From the NCBI GenBank assembly GCA_950097015.1, contig CATNEN010000001.1:19100501-19164500 (forward strand): a stretch of DNA of 64,000 nucleotides, in the 5' to 3' direction. How positions within the stretch are numbered: the stretch's first letter is position 1; every line of letters starts with the position of its first letter. The notes under the pieces were generated by a model, which saw nothing but the letters and a program-made list of their open reading frames with translations, searched no databases and had not been told where the DNA came from. A program made the translations under genes and the position numbers. The stretch comes from Macrostomum hystrix. Its lineage: Eukaryota > Platyhelminthes > Macrostomidae. Of this stretch, positions 1 to 10,930 are shown piece after piece.

Positions 1-330
1 ATCAAGGCCGTACTCACCTGCACTACTCAAACAGGCCTACCGACACGTATGGCCTTCATCAGACGCATCAACGGGCTCTCAAACTTGGTTGTCAACTTGT
101 ACAATCCATCAGCTCCAGGCTTGTCCCGTCAGGACCTGCTACAGGAGCTGCTGCAGACCAACCTGATCACGGAGCTGCGCTCGAAACCGGAGGTCAAGCG
201 AATGGGCCTGGACGTCTGCTGCCTGGGTTGGCGGCTTCGGTGGCGGAGGCGGCGGTGGCGCCACCAGCAGACGGAAGCAGGGCCAGGTGACACCCGTGCT
301 GCCGATATTGGATCCGCAGACCTGCCTCAC
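1..330 (+). CDS. possible partial host exon(s), unrecognised
   Basis: The frame is open from base 1, so any start lies outside the window. From the ATG at 49 it reads as an ordinary mixed-composition protein for about 55 residues (containing LSRQDLLQELLQ), then turns into Arg/Trp-rich sequence over a GGC/GGT-rich stretch. There, a different frame gives a Gly-rich segment ending near 328, so an exon boundary or frame change probably lies near 190-230. Bases beyond about 400 look non-coding. I do not recognise the family. Its relation to the candidate exons at 2036-2354 is only positional. Confidence 0.25.
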
Positions 331-460
331 CGACGCCTGACTTGCGTGTTGAGAAAGTGCAAACCCTGGACTGACCTCAGTGAGACAGGTGGCAAGCTGT
401 CTCGCAAGACTGAATCTTTCTCTTGTTGCGCCCGCTTTTGTATGTGCTCCTGCTTAATCT

Positions 461-535
461 GTGCTAATTATTGCTTCTCTGTGCTCATTATTGCTTCTCT
501 GTGCTCATTATTGCTTCTCTGTGCTCATTCTTGTA
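461..535. repeat. 20-bp tandem repeat, about four copies
   Basis: A unit around TGCTCATTATTGCTTCTCTG repeats about four times with single-base changes. Simple minisatellite; the short ORFs across it are by-products of the repeat. Confidence 0.8.
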
Positions 536-996
536 CTGCTGTGCTGCGATTCTGGCTACGACTCCAAGAAAAGGTTACGACTCTGTCAAAATCCTAATCG
601 AACTGTTTACTACAAATCATTCATAATAGGGCTCATATACTTCAAAGCTCAAAGTGCTTTCTAAGAAAATGATTCACCGGTTTCATTGGTATCAATGAAA
701 CTGACAATCACACAAACGATTAGAATTTTAGCAGATATTTCGTCATTTTCAAGGCGAAAATGTTTCATTTTTAATGCGTCATTGTACTTCGTCATATCAT
801 GTGGAATTGTGTTCTAGCTTTTTGCGTCATCATTTCAACCACTACGCTAATTCTTTTCTATGTAATCCAACTCATTTTTGTAAGTAAACTTTAAAGTTCA
901 TCGCTAGTTATTAATTTTTTAAACAGCAGCACAAATCTTCATGCTGCAATAATTATTAAAAGTATACTTTTGTTCATAAAAAAATTTCTTTTATTT

Positions 997-1110
997 CTGT
1001 GAGACTGCAAATGTGACGGTTGCACATTCTAGAAAATATGACATCTGTGTGTTCTGTGAGACTACAAAAGTGACGTTTGCACATTCTAGAAAATATTTCT
1101 TTTATTTGGA
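997..1110. repeat. short duplicated segment, two copies
   Basis: Two diverged copies of a segment of about 50 bp (CTGTGAGACT ... TTCTAGAAAATAT) start at about 997 and 1054. AT-rich, non-coding. Nothing else is supportable between about 600 and 1400. Confidence 0.6.
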
Positions 1111-1397
1111 GAGGCAACTGAATTTGAAATTGAATACATAAGTGAATCCGCCAGGTGGATTCTACCAGGTGGAAAAATGCATCCATCAGAGTGGGACCAA
1201 TGACAGTCTGACTCTCTCCTCTAACCATCGCTGCCACACCGTGACACCAGTGCTAAATTTCGTCGAAGCTGCACTATATGGCCTAATATTAATATCTCGG
1301 ATTAATCTACTGACAAACATATAAAGTACGGTACAGTAGTTGTACTGACTAGGTTAAGCCAGATACACACACATATTTATTGTATTGATATGGTCAG

Positions 1398-1950
1398 TGT
1401 TCGTTAAACTCTGACTTACCTCATTATTGGCTTCGTAGCACACCTCATTTTGCTCATAGATGAGTATATATATGTTCATGACGAATGGTTCCCTTTAATT
1501 TCCGTTTTTCTGAGGGATGTCATATCCGTGTGATATTCACAAAATCGTGCTGTGCATCCACAAGCTACATGTATATATCTTACTGATAATTTGTAAACGG
1601 CTTCTTAAGTAAGTTGTAATAACTCAAAGGCAGAAGTAAGGCCAGAATTGAAACACATAGTAAAGAACCAGTCTGATATCGCGGCTCCTTATATATGCGT
1701 TCATGCAGTCTAATTTCCAGACCCTGCAGGGCTGGGGATTTTGGGGATCCCAGACAGACGGCTCAACCCAGTCGCACGCAAACCAAGCATGAGACACAAA
1801 CAACAGCAGACAGTGGTGACAAGTGCATGCAAACGGCAATAGCTGCCCACTAGCTCCAGTATAAGTTTATAACTCTGGCTACAATAGTAATAATTAAGTA
1901 GTCTTTGTGCTGCGAAACAACAACAACAACAACAACAATATACGCCAGGT
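1398..1950. repeat. dispersed repeat, copy 1
   Basis: About 550 bp nearly identical to 9609-10163. It starts at GTGTTCGTTAAACTC, contains TATATATA and GGGATTTTGGGGATCCC-like stretches, and ends in a run of CAA triplets. Both boundaries are abrupt, because flanking sequence differs between copies, as expected for a transposed or duplicated unit. No coding capacity is convincing. The poly-CAA tail is compatible with a retroposed element but no target duplication was found. Confidence 0.8.
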
Positions 1951-2035
1951 CTCTCTATCTGCGCCAACACTATTCTATCACCGCCTAATCTTGCTACCCC
2001 CTTTCTTCTTTTGATTTTAAGTGAGTACTTGCCAG

Positions 2036-2101
2036 GGCCATGGTACCCGCCTAGGCGCCGGGCCAGCTCGGGCGAGCCGATCACTATGTCGGTCATTCTG
2101 A
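2036..2101 (+). CDS. candidate internal exon of a host gene
   Basis: A GC-rich 66-bp segment preceded by a pyrimidine-rich tract and TTGCCAG at 2029-2035, and followed by GTAAGC at 2102. Read with a phase-1 entry it encodes PWYPPRR...PITMSVIL. It leaves one base that completes a codon with the exon at 2215 (A plus AC gives Asn), so the phases of the two predicted exons agree across a 113-bp intron. No family recognised. The call rests on splice signals, open frame and phase match only. Confidence 0.4.
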   Translation, partial: GHGTRLGAGPARASRSLCRSF

Positions 2102-2214
2102 GTAAGCTTAACCTTCAATGTGACTACATTCCTGCGTTTCTATCCCGCCCGCGCTTCACCATTTGAAACCTTATTGCCTGCTAACCAAATTACTCCCCCA
2201 CCTTACTCCTGCAG

Positions 2215-2354
2215 ACATCAACGTGCCCGAAGGCCGAGAACAGGCGGTCGCCGACATCGCTCTCGGCTTCCTCAAGGGCCCGATAGGGTTGATGATCTGC
2301 GTGGCCGCGGCCGCCGCGGCCCTTGCTATGGCCGCGATGATCTGGCTGCTGTAG
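2215..2354 (+). CDS. candidate terminal exon with C-terminal membrane anchor
   Basis: Preceded by a pyrimidine tract and CTGCAG (3' splice site at 2209-2214) and much more GC-rich than its flanks. It encodes NINVPEGREQAVADIALG... followed by a hydrophobic, Ala-rich stretch of about 22 residues ending MIWLL and a TAG stop at 2352-2354. This resembles a single C-terminal transmembrane helix, such as a tail anchor. A polyadenylation signal lies at 2506-2511. Together with 2036-2101 it looks like the 3' end of a genuine host gene; the protein family is unknown. Confidence 0.45.
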
Positions 2355-2505
2355 ACCTCGCCTCAACTGGCTGACAACACAGTTGGGAGCCTGGCGGCCG
2401 ATTCCCGGTGGCATCTGCCCACTGATGACATTTTATCTGCTCACTTGCTATTGCCTTACTTGCACTCCTGCTCAATCATCCTTTCTTTTTCGTGCCATCT
2501 CGGAA

Positions 2506-2511
2506 AATAAA
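2506..2511 (+). terminator. polyadenylation signal AATAAA
   Basis: Canonical AATAAA about 150 bases after the stop codon of the candidate terminal exon, in the right orientation. Confidence 0.45.
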
Positions 2512-3737
2512 GATTTACTAGCCCGCCTGGCTCTACTCCGCCATTGACTTTGTTGAAAAGACTACTCGCTATCCTTGCCCGACTTTCTTTCTTAGCTGAA
2601 TCCTATTGCTCAAGTTTTACAACCGCCTAGTAACCAAAAAAACTAACTGATAGACTGTTAATGAGTTTTTGAAACGTCTGGAACCTTAATTCGTACGATT
2701 TATTACCACCTAGGTACCTAGATTTGGACTCCCAGCTGCTAGCTTCTGGCTCCTAAATAATGTTTCTTTTTGTCTTTTCTAGCCCTAACAAAAGAAAAAA
2801 TTATCATTTTGAAATCTGTCGCTCATTGAAACAGCCAGATTGTCTCCCCTAGAATTTGAATACCCGACCCTACCGGCTTCTTGATTTACAACCGCCCACT
2901 CTTTAAACAAACATTAAGAAAAACTCCCGAAACATACCACCCCGCTCACTTTAGCGGGTTGGTATACCCCCTAAATAGAAGCCGGTTTAGCTAAACTCCC
3001 GAAACCAAGCATAGAGAACATGTAAGATAAGCAAGTTTTGCGAAAAGTAGGTGCGAACCCTAGTTTGCGGCAGTTAATACAACAATGTTTCATGCGAAAA
3101 TTCTTACGAAGGGGAATTTCACCCCACTAAATATGTTTTTGGATTTTGATTAGTTTATATAAGTTTTTAAGAGGTTTTGGCGCCGAGATGGCCTTTTTTG
3201 ATTTGAACCGCCTTCCCACCCTTAAAGAAAGCATAGAATTCCCCAAGGCATACCACCCCGCTCACTTTAGCGGGTTGGTGTCCCTCCTAATTTAGAAGTT
3301 GTCCTAAATTGAACTCCCACAGACCCACCAATATGAACAAGATAAGGCAGAGGTGCCATGCATGATGTGGTGCGATTAAAGTAAAATGCTCTTTAAGAAA
3401 AGAAGGTGCATACCCTAGTTTGCTACAATTAGATAAGCATCTTATGCAAAAAGTATCAGGGGAGTTTCACCCCACTATGTGTGTTTTTGTGGTTTTGGCT
3501 AAAATTATAAGAGTTTTTGTGTGAGATTTTTTTTGGCCAAGGCGGCTGTAGATGAAAAAGGGAAAACATGCACAATAGGAAGAAAAGAACAAACGGTGCA
3601 GAGTGCGAATTATTATTAAAGGGGAGAGGAAAAAGGAAAAGGACAAAGGGGGAACAGGGGACAGGGGCCTAACGGATAGTGGTCCTGTTCCTACTATTCT
3701 ACGGTCACTACCTCTGTTGACCCTACCTTGCGCTTTC
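2512..3737. other. non-coding stretch with two copies of a hairpin-bearing repeat
   Basis: No credible gene. Two diverged copies of a segment of about 250-300 bp lie at roughly 2880-3130 and 3190-3440. Each carries an imperfect inverted repeat (ATACCACCCCGCT ... AGCGGGTTGGTAT, stem about 13 bp, loop 6) at 2934-2965 and 3250-3280, then a shared GGTGCRNACCCTAGTTTG block and a shared TTTCACCCCACTA block. It lies downstream of the 3' ORF of the minus-strand retroelement and may be its 3' non-coding region. No 3' LTR is recognisable here. Confidence 0.6.
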
Positions 3738-4319
3738 CTATTCTTCGGCCGCCTCCTTGATGGGCGTACTTTCCACCGGTCCCTCGCTAGCTTCTTCGCC
3801 TTCCATCTCTCTCACCATGCGGCCGAGCGTGCTGTCCCCGGGCGGTGGTTCTTCGGCGATGCGATGTCCGTGGAGCCACTCACGCCAATCCGGGTCTGCC
3901 GCTGACCGCAGGGTGATCTCTGGCATCCCGATCCGGCGCATGACCAGCTGGTGCTCCAACTCTTCCTGTCCTGGGATCCTCTTGGCTTGCAGCCAGGACG
4001 CGAGCTCATCGGGGATGGTAATGCTCCAATCCTCTGGCGGGCTGTACTCCATCCACCGCAGGTTCCAAGGGAGGTTTGCCTCGTCTTCTCCCCTAGGCGG
4101 CAGAGGGTCCCGCTCTTCGCACCACGCCTGGGCCAGCCACCTAGATTCTGCCAGCTGGCAGGCAAGGGCGAGGTCAACGCCTGCTTGGGCCGCTCGTCCT
4201 ATCATGGGTAACAGCCACAGGCGGACCATCAGCCAGGTCCTCTTCCCTGCCAGTTCGCGGCGATAATCCGTGGCGGCCACTTCTAGCCACCACGCCAGGA
4301 CGGTGCCAAAGCTTGCCAT
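3738..4319 (-). CDS. unknown 3' ORF of the minus-strand retroelement (193 aa)
   Basis: An intact ORF with a good ATG at 4319, about 150 bases downstream of the protease frame on the same strand. It begins with a hydrophobic/aromatic Trp-rich section (MASFGTVLAWWLEVAATDYR), continues as a Trp- and acidic-rich soluble sequence, and ends in an acidic tail (EEASEG...EAAEE). There is no signal peptide, no clear membrane span typical of an envelope, and no recognised domain. Its position corresponds to the env/accessory slot of Gypsy-like elements. Codon composition matches gag. Function unknown. Confidence 0.6.
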   Translation of the reverse strand: MASFGTVLAWWLEVAATDYRRELAGKRTWLMVRLWLLPMIGRAAQAGVDLALACQLAESRWLAQAWCEERDPLPPRGEDEANLPWNLRWMEYSPPEDWSITIPDELASWLQAKRIPGQEELEHQLVMRRIGMPEITLRSAADPDWREWLHGHRIAEEPPPGDSTLGRMVREMEGEEASEGPVESTPIKEAAEE

Positions 4320-4470
4320 GTCTGAACTAGTTCCTTTGTTCTTAAGCTAGAATAAAACTTTCCTGCTTAGCTTTCCCAGCCCTTACTTAAATAAGTCGAC
4401 GACCAGAGGAGGGGGTGGGGTGGGCGAGGAAAGAAAATGGTGATTGACCCTAGGTCACGGTGACCCTCAT

Positions 4471-5019
4471 TTAAAATTTAGCCTTCCGCCTGAGTGAAAA
4501 GGGGAGAAATTGACGATATATGATTAAGTGGCGCGAGTCAAAGTCAACGATGGCATGATGATGAGCCAACCAGGAGGCACCGAGCAGGGGAGAGCAGTCG
4601 CCCTCAACCACTAAGAACACGGTGTCCAGCGCTTCGGTGCCAACCTGTAATTTGACCCTGACCTGCGCCTGTGCAACAATGGGTGTTCCATTATAAGCAA
4701 AGAGAGAAAATTGCGGGGGTTCGAATGGGTAGTGTTGAAAGATTGATGACAACGAGTCCGGGAGCACATTTACCATAGACCCTGTGTCGATGAGGAGGTC
4801 TAGGGGTGTCCCTTCCACTTCCAAGGCGACCCACACCTCACTAAGCTGCTCAGAGCGATTTGGGCGGGTTCGCACTCGGGTGGGGACTCGGCCGAGTGAA
4901 TTCACTCGGACTTCTCGGAGGTCGGAGGCGGCAGCTGCCGCCGCTCCGACTGTCGAGCTGCGGGCTGGGTCTCGGGGCCGTGGGACTGCCTCCAATTGGC
5001 GGCCCCGTTCCCATTTCCC
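4471..5019 (-). CDS. retroelement aspartic protease, expressed by -1 frameshift from gag
   Basis: Retropepsin-like segment. The catalytic triad Asp-Thr-Gly occurs in LLIDTGSMVNVL (codons at about 4771-4800, minus strand), followed by the expected hydrophobic strands and a GASWL-type second loop near the end (SPLLGASWLAHHHAIVDF). It would cleave the Gag precursor. The frame is open upstream through the gag overlap without needing an ATG, and it is -1 relative to gag, so it is probably translated as Gag-Pro. It stops at 4471 with no RT after it, which is odd for a Gypsy-like element and suggests pol was lost. Confidence 0.8.
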   Translation of the reverse strand, partial: GKWERGRQLEAVPRPRDPARSSTVGAAAAAASDLREVRVNSLGRVPTRVRTRPNRSEQLSEVWVALEVEGTPLDLLIDTGSMVNVLPDSLSSIFQHYPFEPPQFSLFAYNGTPIVAQAQVRVKLQVGTEALDTVFLVVEGDCSPLLGASWLAHHHAIVDFDSRHLIIYRQFLPFSLRRKAKF

Positions 5020-5960
5020 TTCGCCACCTCACGATTCGCTTCTCCAGCGGCCCCGTGTTCTGCACGCTTCGGGTGCCACTGATGCCCGTTTGGGTGTGGG
5101 CAGAGAGGGGGGATGGGGTTGGGCTTGGCTTCCCGCAGCTGCTGAGAAATCTCGGCTAGCTGCTGGGTCACCTTGGTTAATTCTGCCAGCAGCCTGTGCT
5201 GCGGCTCTGGCTGGTCCGGTTCGTCACCTAAACCTGCCCTGATTTGGCGCACTCGCCGGCGAGGGTCCCGCTCCACCGCCATTTCATGCGCCTGCGTGGC
5301 AGCACGCAGCTCGGCGGCGGCGGCCTCAGCCGTGGCAAATTCCATCCGCATGATGGGTGCCAACACCTCGGGTGGGGCCACTATCCCCTCCATAAATGAG
5401 GCCAGCAAGGCGCGCTCGAAGTGCACACCGTGGCCGTTGGGGGTGGCCTGCAGGGCCGCTGTTCTGAGTCTATCGGCGAAGGCGGGGTACGTCTCGTCCC
5501 GTCCTTGCTTCAAATTACGCCCGCTCAGCAGCCGGGCGTAGGGGGTGCAGGCGCCACTAAGGGCCTCGGTCAGATCCTGCACGAATCTAAGGTAGGTCAC
5601 CCGGCGGGGCAACCCTAGCGCTTCGGTGAGGGGCTCGCCACTCAGGTGAGCGAGGAGGGTGAGGATTTTCTCCTCCTCGGATTCGACACCCTCCGCCTCC
5701 AGCTTCAGGTTAAATCGGCGAAGCCAGAGGGGGAAGGAATCCTTTCGGGACTCGAGGGGTTCAATAGAAACTTTGACCCGGTGGTTCCGGGGTCGTCGCA
5801 CCTCTAGCCGCTCCAAAAGCAGCGCTAGGCGCTCCACAGGGTCGGCTTGCTGTGCTGCAGCAGCCGCTGGGGGTTCGGCGCGCGCCGCAGCTGCGGCGCG
5901 GCCTCTGGGTGGGCGGTTGACTCCAACCACTTCCACCACCTCACCCTCCTGGTCGGACAT
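4902..5960 (-). CDS. gag: retrotransposon Gag (352 aa)
   Basis: The ATG at 5960 opens a 352-residue protein: an acidic N-terminus, an Ala/Arg-rich linker, then a helical capsid-like region (about residues 60-240) with the usual retrotransposon gag pattern (FPLWLRRFNLKLEAEG ... EEKILTLLAHLSGEPL ... FADRLRTAALQ). A coiled-coil-like stretch follows (LLAELTKVTQQLAEISQQL). The C-terminus is basic and polar. No canonical CX2CX4HX4C zinc knuckle is visible; only a degenerate Cys/His cluster (CPHPNGHQWH) remains. The capsid would package element RNA. The protease lies immediately downstream in the -1 frame. Confidence 0.8.
   Translation of the reverse strand: MSDQEGEVVEVVGVNRPPRGRAAAAARAEPPAAAAAQQADPVERLALLLERLEVRRPRNHRVKVSIEPLESRKDSFPLWLRRFNLKLEAEGVESEEEKILTLLAHLSGEPLTEALGLPRRVTYLRFVQDLTEALSGACTPYARLLSGRNLKQGRDETYPAFADRLRTAALQATPNGHGVHFERALLASFMEGIVAPPEVLAPIMRMEFATAEAAAAELRAATQAHEMAVERDPRRRVRQIRAGLGDEPDQPEPQHRLLAELTKVTQQLAEISQQLREAKPNPIPPLCPHPNGHQWHPKRAEHGAAGEANREVAKGNGNGAANWRQSHGPETQPAARQSERRQLPPPTSEKSE
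5013..5019 (-). promoter_or_regulatory. predicted -1 ribosomal frameshift heptamer GGGAAAT
   Basis: On the minus strand GGGAAAT sits in the gag frame exactly as X XXY YYZ (AAG GGA AAT). The -1 frame is open from here straight into the protease. The spacing of a downstream stimulatory structure was not tested. Confidence 0.55.
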
Positions 5961-6119
5961 TTTCGGCCAAAAGAGGAATGAGGATTTTGCGAATGAAAAA
6001 GAGGGGGGGTCTGTCGCTAATGCAACAATGGGGGAAAAGGAGAAGAGGAAAAACAGATCACGACTGGAGATCGTGCGGGGGGGAAAGAAAATGAGCCTGA
6101 GCTGTCAAGTCCAGCCCTA

Positions 6120-7260
6120 ATTAATAATGCGGCGAATTCCCTACTCCTAGAGAGCAACCCTACTGCAAAAATGATCAAAAATCAGTGAGAGAGAAAAGGG
6201 CCCAGGGCCCTGGCTAGCTTTGCTTCCAGCCTTGGCTACTGACAACTGTTTGCGCGCACTCAAGTTTGGGACATAGAAGTCTAGGTTTTAACTTAGCACT
6301 CGTTCTGCAACCCTATAGCGGACTGTTGCACTATAGGTACGGCGGGGTCAGTACTACTGCAAGCTTGCGCCTGCAACAGCCTATCACCCTACCTTGGAAA
6401 GTACACGCCTCAATAAGATACTCAGAGAAGGGATAATCCCCGACTCGTTCAGGGAGTCATCGATTCCCGGCTGCATTGCCGGGGGCCCCCCTCGCGATTT
6501 ACGAGACTGGGAAGCCCAGGGGGGATATACCTGGGATCTCGCTCGGATAGGAGTCCATGGCTAAAGCCTGGCTACCCCATTTAGAAAACCCCTCAAAGAA
6601 TCTCTTAGAAAAACGTGCCGACCGAATTCTAGCCCATACTTGAAGTAGGCAGCTTCGAGAGGCGGGCACAGGGGTCGCTAGACCTCCCTCAAAGTCCCAC
6701 CTCCCTAACTGTTCCCCACCAAAGTCAGACTTGGTCAAAGTTATGTGACACTTTCAAAATCAGGTACACGTAAGCAGGCCTGCATGCTGCCCAAGAGAAC
6801 CAATCCCCGGTGCTCGGCGAGTCATCGATTCCCGGCTGCATTGCCGGGGGCTCCCCTCGCTCGGTTAGAAGGCCGAAAGGCGTTGCCCGGTCCCTCGTTA
6901 AGAATGGCCCCTCCCAGATCAGTCACGCGGGAAAACCCCACAGACAGTCCCTGACTCCTGCAGCAGCCACATAACCCGAAGACACTCTAGCATGAAGTCC
7001 GCTCACACAGCCTACTCATAGTAGAAAGTCAATAATCAGAATTTTGGAAACTCTAACAAAAGCCTAAATTAAATTGAAAACAATTTGCGACTGTTCGAAA
7101 ATTAACTGACAGTCACTAGAACTGAGATTCACTATTTAGAGATAAGATTTCGGCATACGGAATATGAAATCTAGAAGGAGCCCTTTCGGCTAGCTACCAC
7201 AGAAATCTGCGGCGCTAAACTAACAATTGAAATTCAAGTTCGTTTCGCGCCCTTTCTAGA
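6120..7260 (-). other. 5' leader of the minus-strand retroelement
   Basis: No credible gene. Two copies of a stem-loop block (CCCGGC TGCATT GCCGGG with GAGTCATCGATT before it) lie at about 6452-6490 and 6809-6855. Duplicated hairpins in a retroelement leader would suit a packaging or dimerisation signal, but that is inference. Confidence 0.5.
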
Positions 7261-7278
7261 TCCCACCGCTGCCACCAT
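7261..7278 (-). promoter_or_regulatory. primer-binding site of the minus-strand retroelement
   Basis: Immediately inside the LTR end (minus-strand CTATTTCA), the sequence is A-TGGTGGCAGCGGTGGGA. The same TGGTGGCA start occurs at the primer-binding site of the complete Gypsy element at 47872, so both probably prime from the same tRNA ending in TGCCACCA. Confidence 0.65.
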
Positions 7279-9229
7279 TGAAATAGTGCGGGCCTTTTGC
7301 TAGCCGATGACCGCCCTCATGAAAGATAGGAGTGTGGAAAACGACGATAGAGTCGGAGGTCGATCGCTGCTGCCGCGAGTTGTCGCAGAGAGGGATGACG
7401 AAGGGAGGGATGAAGGGAGAGATGAAGGGAGAGATGAGGCGGTACAAAGGATGCAAGTGAGTGGTCCTATTGGCCTCAGGCTGGCCAGTCCCACCCAACC
7501 CATAGGCCACAGGCATGACTGCCGTGCCCACCCCAAGCAGTGCTCGAAACCGGCTAAAAGTCTAAATAGATGTCGGACTACCCGCAAGCGAATAGGACAG
7601 GGCTAGATAGCCTACTGTCATCAGTAGCATGTTCGTAACTGACTCCTGACTTTGGTAGCAGTGGTCGACTCGGCCTAGGCTCTTGTCTTAGAAATGCGGA
7701 AAGGCTATCGGCAAAGCGGATAATGATCGAAGGTAGCGCCACCACCCAATGCGCCTACGTTGCCACCGCAGACATTTGGGAACTTGGGTCCCCGGAGCTC
7801 GCAGCTCCCAGTTTGTCACACAGATCTTAGACAAGCCGAAAAATAGAGCATTCTGTAACTTCCATTTTAGACTAGGGTGAGAACCCCAGAATGGATCGAG
7901 TCACGCCTCACAAGGGGATTCCTGAAACTGCGCTACAGTGGTCTAGAAAGGTGGTACTCCGAACCCGAATGAGAAATCCATAGCCAGAATCCTACTCATG
8001 AGACATTAGACACATTCCGTACATTAGACTGCAGCCTACTCATTAGATAACTAGCAAGCCGAATCTGTGTGAGATGAGGAAATCAGAGGCAGGAGAGATT
8101 GAGCAGAACACTGGCTGAGTGATTATGCAAGCGGTGATTATTAGATCACACCCCTCGCTCCCATGGCGGCGGCAGCGAGAGGCGGGGAACAGAAGGGAAA
8201 CATTAATTGACAAGGGAGGTTGACACGCACTCCTTGATCTGCCAGAAAGAGAGGAAAAACCCGCCAAGGAATTCCCCCACCCCTAGCAGAGAAACACATG
8301 CTACGCTCCGCATATTACTCGCAAATCCCTAGCTCCTTATTACTCTCATGCGCGCTCACAGTTATCCTCCTGCCGCAGCTTTCGGCTAGGCATCACCAGA
8401 GCCCATCCCCCTAATAAGTTAGCCACTCATGATCGAGGGCTGTCTAACGATAAAATAAGAGAAAGTGAAATGCATAGTAGAAAGGATTTAAGTTGTTATT
8501 AAGTTGCCCAATAAGTTAGGTAAGCTGTGATTTAATAGTTTATTAGGCTAGATCAAATCCCTGCCCTTGCCCTTATTACCCACTAGCTAAATAGTAAATC
8601 CCTTAGGGATAGCAATAAAAGTCCGCTGCGCGGGTTACTTATCTGACTACGCTGGTTGACAGGCTGCAGGCCGTCGATCTCGCGGGGGAATACAAATGAA
8701 CAGGAGAAAAGGTGAGGGATTGCTGAGTACAGTTGGCAAGGGGCCAGACTGCAGGGAGCTCAAGGCTCAATTTGGAGCGCACCTAAGGAGGTGGCTTGCG
8801 CTTAAGGGCACTAGCAGGTAGTTGCCTGCTGCTATGATCTGGAGCCTTAGGCTCAGGGGCTAAGTCCTATCTAGTAAGGGGGAGAGTCCACGGACCGTGT
8901 TCCGGGACCAGACAGGAAGGGGGGTAGGTTTTAGTCCAGGGGGGGGTCCTGGGAAGGTACGGAGCAAGGTTCCCCTAGGGGCAGCGCAGCGCGCTCTCTT
9001 AAACAGTCCTGCAGCTCCGCCAACCTCGCATTCATCAAAATAACCCACATGCTCGCCAGCCTGTCAGCGAGGAATCGGGTCGGCATTATGCCACCCCAAT
9101 TGCCCACTGAAGCGGCGGCGAGAATCGCCAGATGCCCCACTAGGAGCGTCTGCCGGCAGTCGGCCAATGATTGTGATCCCGCCGGGATATGGGAAGCGCA
9201 GGCGCCGACCTGCCTATAGTGTCGTTACA
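7279..9229 (-). repeat. long LTR (about 1.95 kb), copy 1
   Basis: On the minus strand it starts TGTAACGACAC at 9229 and ends CTATTTCA at 7279, i.e. TG...CA. The inner end abuts the primer-binding site. Most of it (7279 to about 9110) matches 14798-16621 in the same orientation, with many substitutions and small indels, indicating age. It contains a short purine-rich GGGAGAGATGAA repeat near 7400. No coding capacity. The outer boundary is set only by the TG dinucleotide, since the second copy is truncated there. Confidence 0.7.
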
Positions 9230-9608
9230 TGTATCTAAAGGGGGAAAGGTCATAATCGAGCTTCGGCTCGGGTTACAGTAAAGAAAGGGGACATGAAGAA
9301 TTAAAGCTCACTCTAAACGCATGAGTGATCCCGACAATCTGATCGCGGTTTGGAGGGGAACGATGACCTAAACTAGTCCATACAGTATTTCTATGGCCGC
9401 GATCAGTCACTCCTACAGGGGACTAGACAGATCCGAGACAAAGGGAATCGGCGGCTACTTAATTCACCTCCGCCCCAAGTCTGGCCCTAAGATTAATGAT
9501 GGTGTTCTGCGGCCAGCTGCTATGTGGGTCGCGATTATTAACTTGCTAAAAATGGAAAAATTTGGCTGGCTCACACCCCACTCGATTCCGAAGTACACTC
9601 CACATCAA
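9230..9608. other. unassigned stretch between LTR and dispersed repeat
   Basis: No recognised feature. A short open frame from 9393 ends in the neighbouring repeat and has no family resemblance. Confidence 0.4.
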
Positions 9609-10163
9609 GTGTTCGTTAAACTCTGACTTACCTCATTATTGGCTTCGTAGCACACCTCATTTTGCTCATAGATGAGTATATATATGTTCATGACGAATGG
9701 TTCCCTTTAATTTCCGTTTTTCTGAGGGATGTCATATCCGTGTGATATTCACGAAATCGTGCTGTGCATCCACAAGCTACATGTATATATCTTACTGATA
9801 ATTTGTAAACGGCTTCTTTAGTAAGTTGTAATAACTCAAAGGCAGAAGTAAGGCCAGAATTGAAACACACAGTAAAGAACCAGTCTGATATCGCGGCTCC
9901 TTATATATGCGTTCATGCAGTCTAATTTCCAGACCCTGCAGGGCTGGGGATTTTGGGGATCCCAGACAGACGGCTCAACCCAGTCGCACGCAAACCAAGC
10001 ATGAGACACAAACAACAGCAGACAGTGGTGACAAGTGCATGCAAACGGCAATAGGTGCCCACTAGCTCCAGTATAAGTTTATAACTCTGGCTACAATAGT
10101 AATAATTAAGTAGTCTTTGTGCTGCGAAACAACAACAACAACAACAACAATATACGCCAGGTC
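9609..10163. repeat. dispersed repeat, copy 2
   Basis: Near-identical to 1398-1950, including the terminal CAA-triplet run. Its right-hand part (GGCAATAGGTGCCCAC ... TAGTCTTTGTGCTGCG) is the founder of the tandem array that follows. Confidence 0.8.
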
Positions 10164-10930
10164 TCTCCATGGAAACTGGAGAAACTGGGGAAACTGGGAA
10201 ACTGGCTGCGAAACGCATGCAGTTAAGGCCAAGCGTGGCACCAATTGTTGGTTTCTTGAATTTTCCTAAACGGCAATAGGTGCCCACAAGCTCCAGTTCA
10301 AGTTTATAAATCTGGCTACAATAGTAATTAAGTATAGTCTTTGTAGTGCGAACATCATGTAGTTGAGGTCAAGCGTGGCACCAATTGTTGGTTTCTTGAA
10401 TTTTCCTAAACGGCAATAGGTGCCCACAAGCTCCAGTTCAAGTTTATAAATCTGGCTACAATAGTAATTAAGTATAGTCTTTGTAGTGCGAAAATCATGT
10501 AGTTGAGGTCAAGCGTGGCACCAATTGTTGGTTTCTTGAATTTTCCTAAACAGCAATAGGTGCCCACAAGCTCCAGTTCAAGTTTATAAATCTGGCTACA
10601 ATAGTAATTAAGTATAGTCTTTGTAGTGCGAAAATCATGTAGTTGAGGTCAAGCGTGGCACCAATTGTTGGTTTCTTGAATTTTCCTAAACGGCAATAGG
10701 TGCCCACAAGCTCCAGTTCAAGTTTATAAATCTGGCTACAATAGTAATTAAGTATAGTCTTTGTAGTGCGAAAATCATGTAGTTGAGGTCAAGCTTGAGG
10801 CCAAGCGTGGCACCAATTGTTGGTTTCTTGAATTTTCCTAAATGGCAATAGGTGCCCACAAGCTCCAGTTCAAGTTTTTAAATCTGGCTACAATAGTAAT
10901 AATTAAGTATAGTCTGTGTGATGCGACGCC
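10164..10930. repeat. 140-bp tandem array derived from the end of the dispersed repeat
   Basis: Units containing GGCAATAGGTGCCCACAAGC, AAGTTTATAAATCTGGCTAC and GTGGCACCAATTGTTGG recur with a 140-bp step. Unit starts are near 10271, 10411, 10551 and 10691, then about 10843 after a small insertion. Copies are nearly identical to each other, pointing to recent local expansion. Confidence 0.85.

Larger units (their letters stand above)
3738..9229 (-). mobile_element. RT-less LTR retroelement (gag-protease only), minus strand
   Basis: Reading on the minus strand the order is: a long LTR (9229-7279), a primer-binding-site-like TGGTGGCAGCGG just inside it, a leader of about 1.3 kb, gag (5960-4902), protease in the -1 frame (to 4471), and a third ORF (4319-3738). 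No reverse transcriptase, RNase H or integrase lies between protease and the third ORF, which are only about 150 bases apart. It is therefore a non-autonomous or internally deleted Ty3/Gypsy-type element. The 3' LTR expected below 3738 is not found in the window, so the lower boundary is uncertain. Confidence 0.75.
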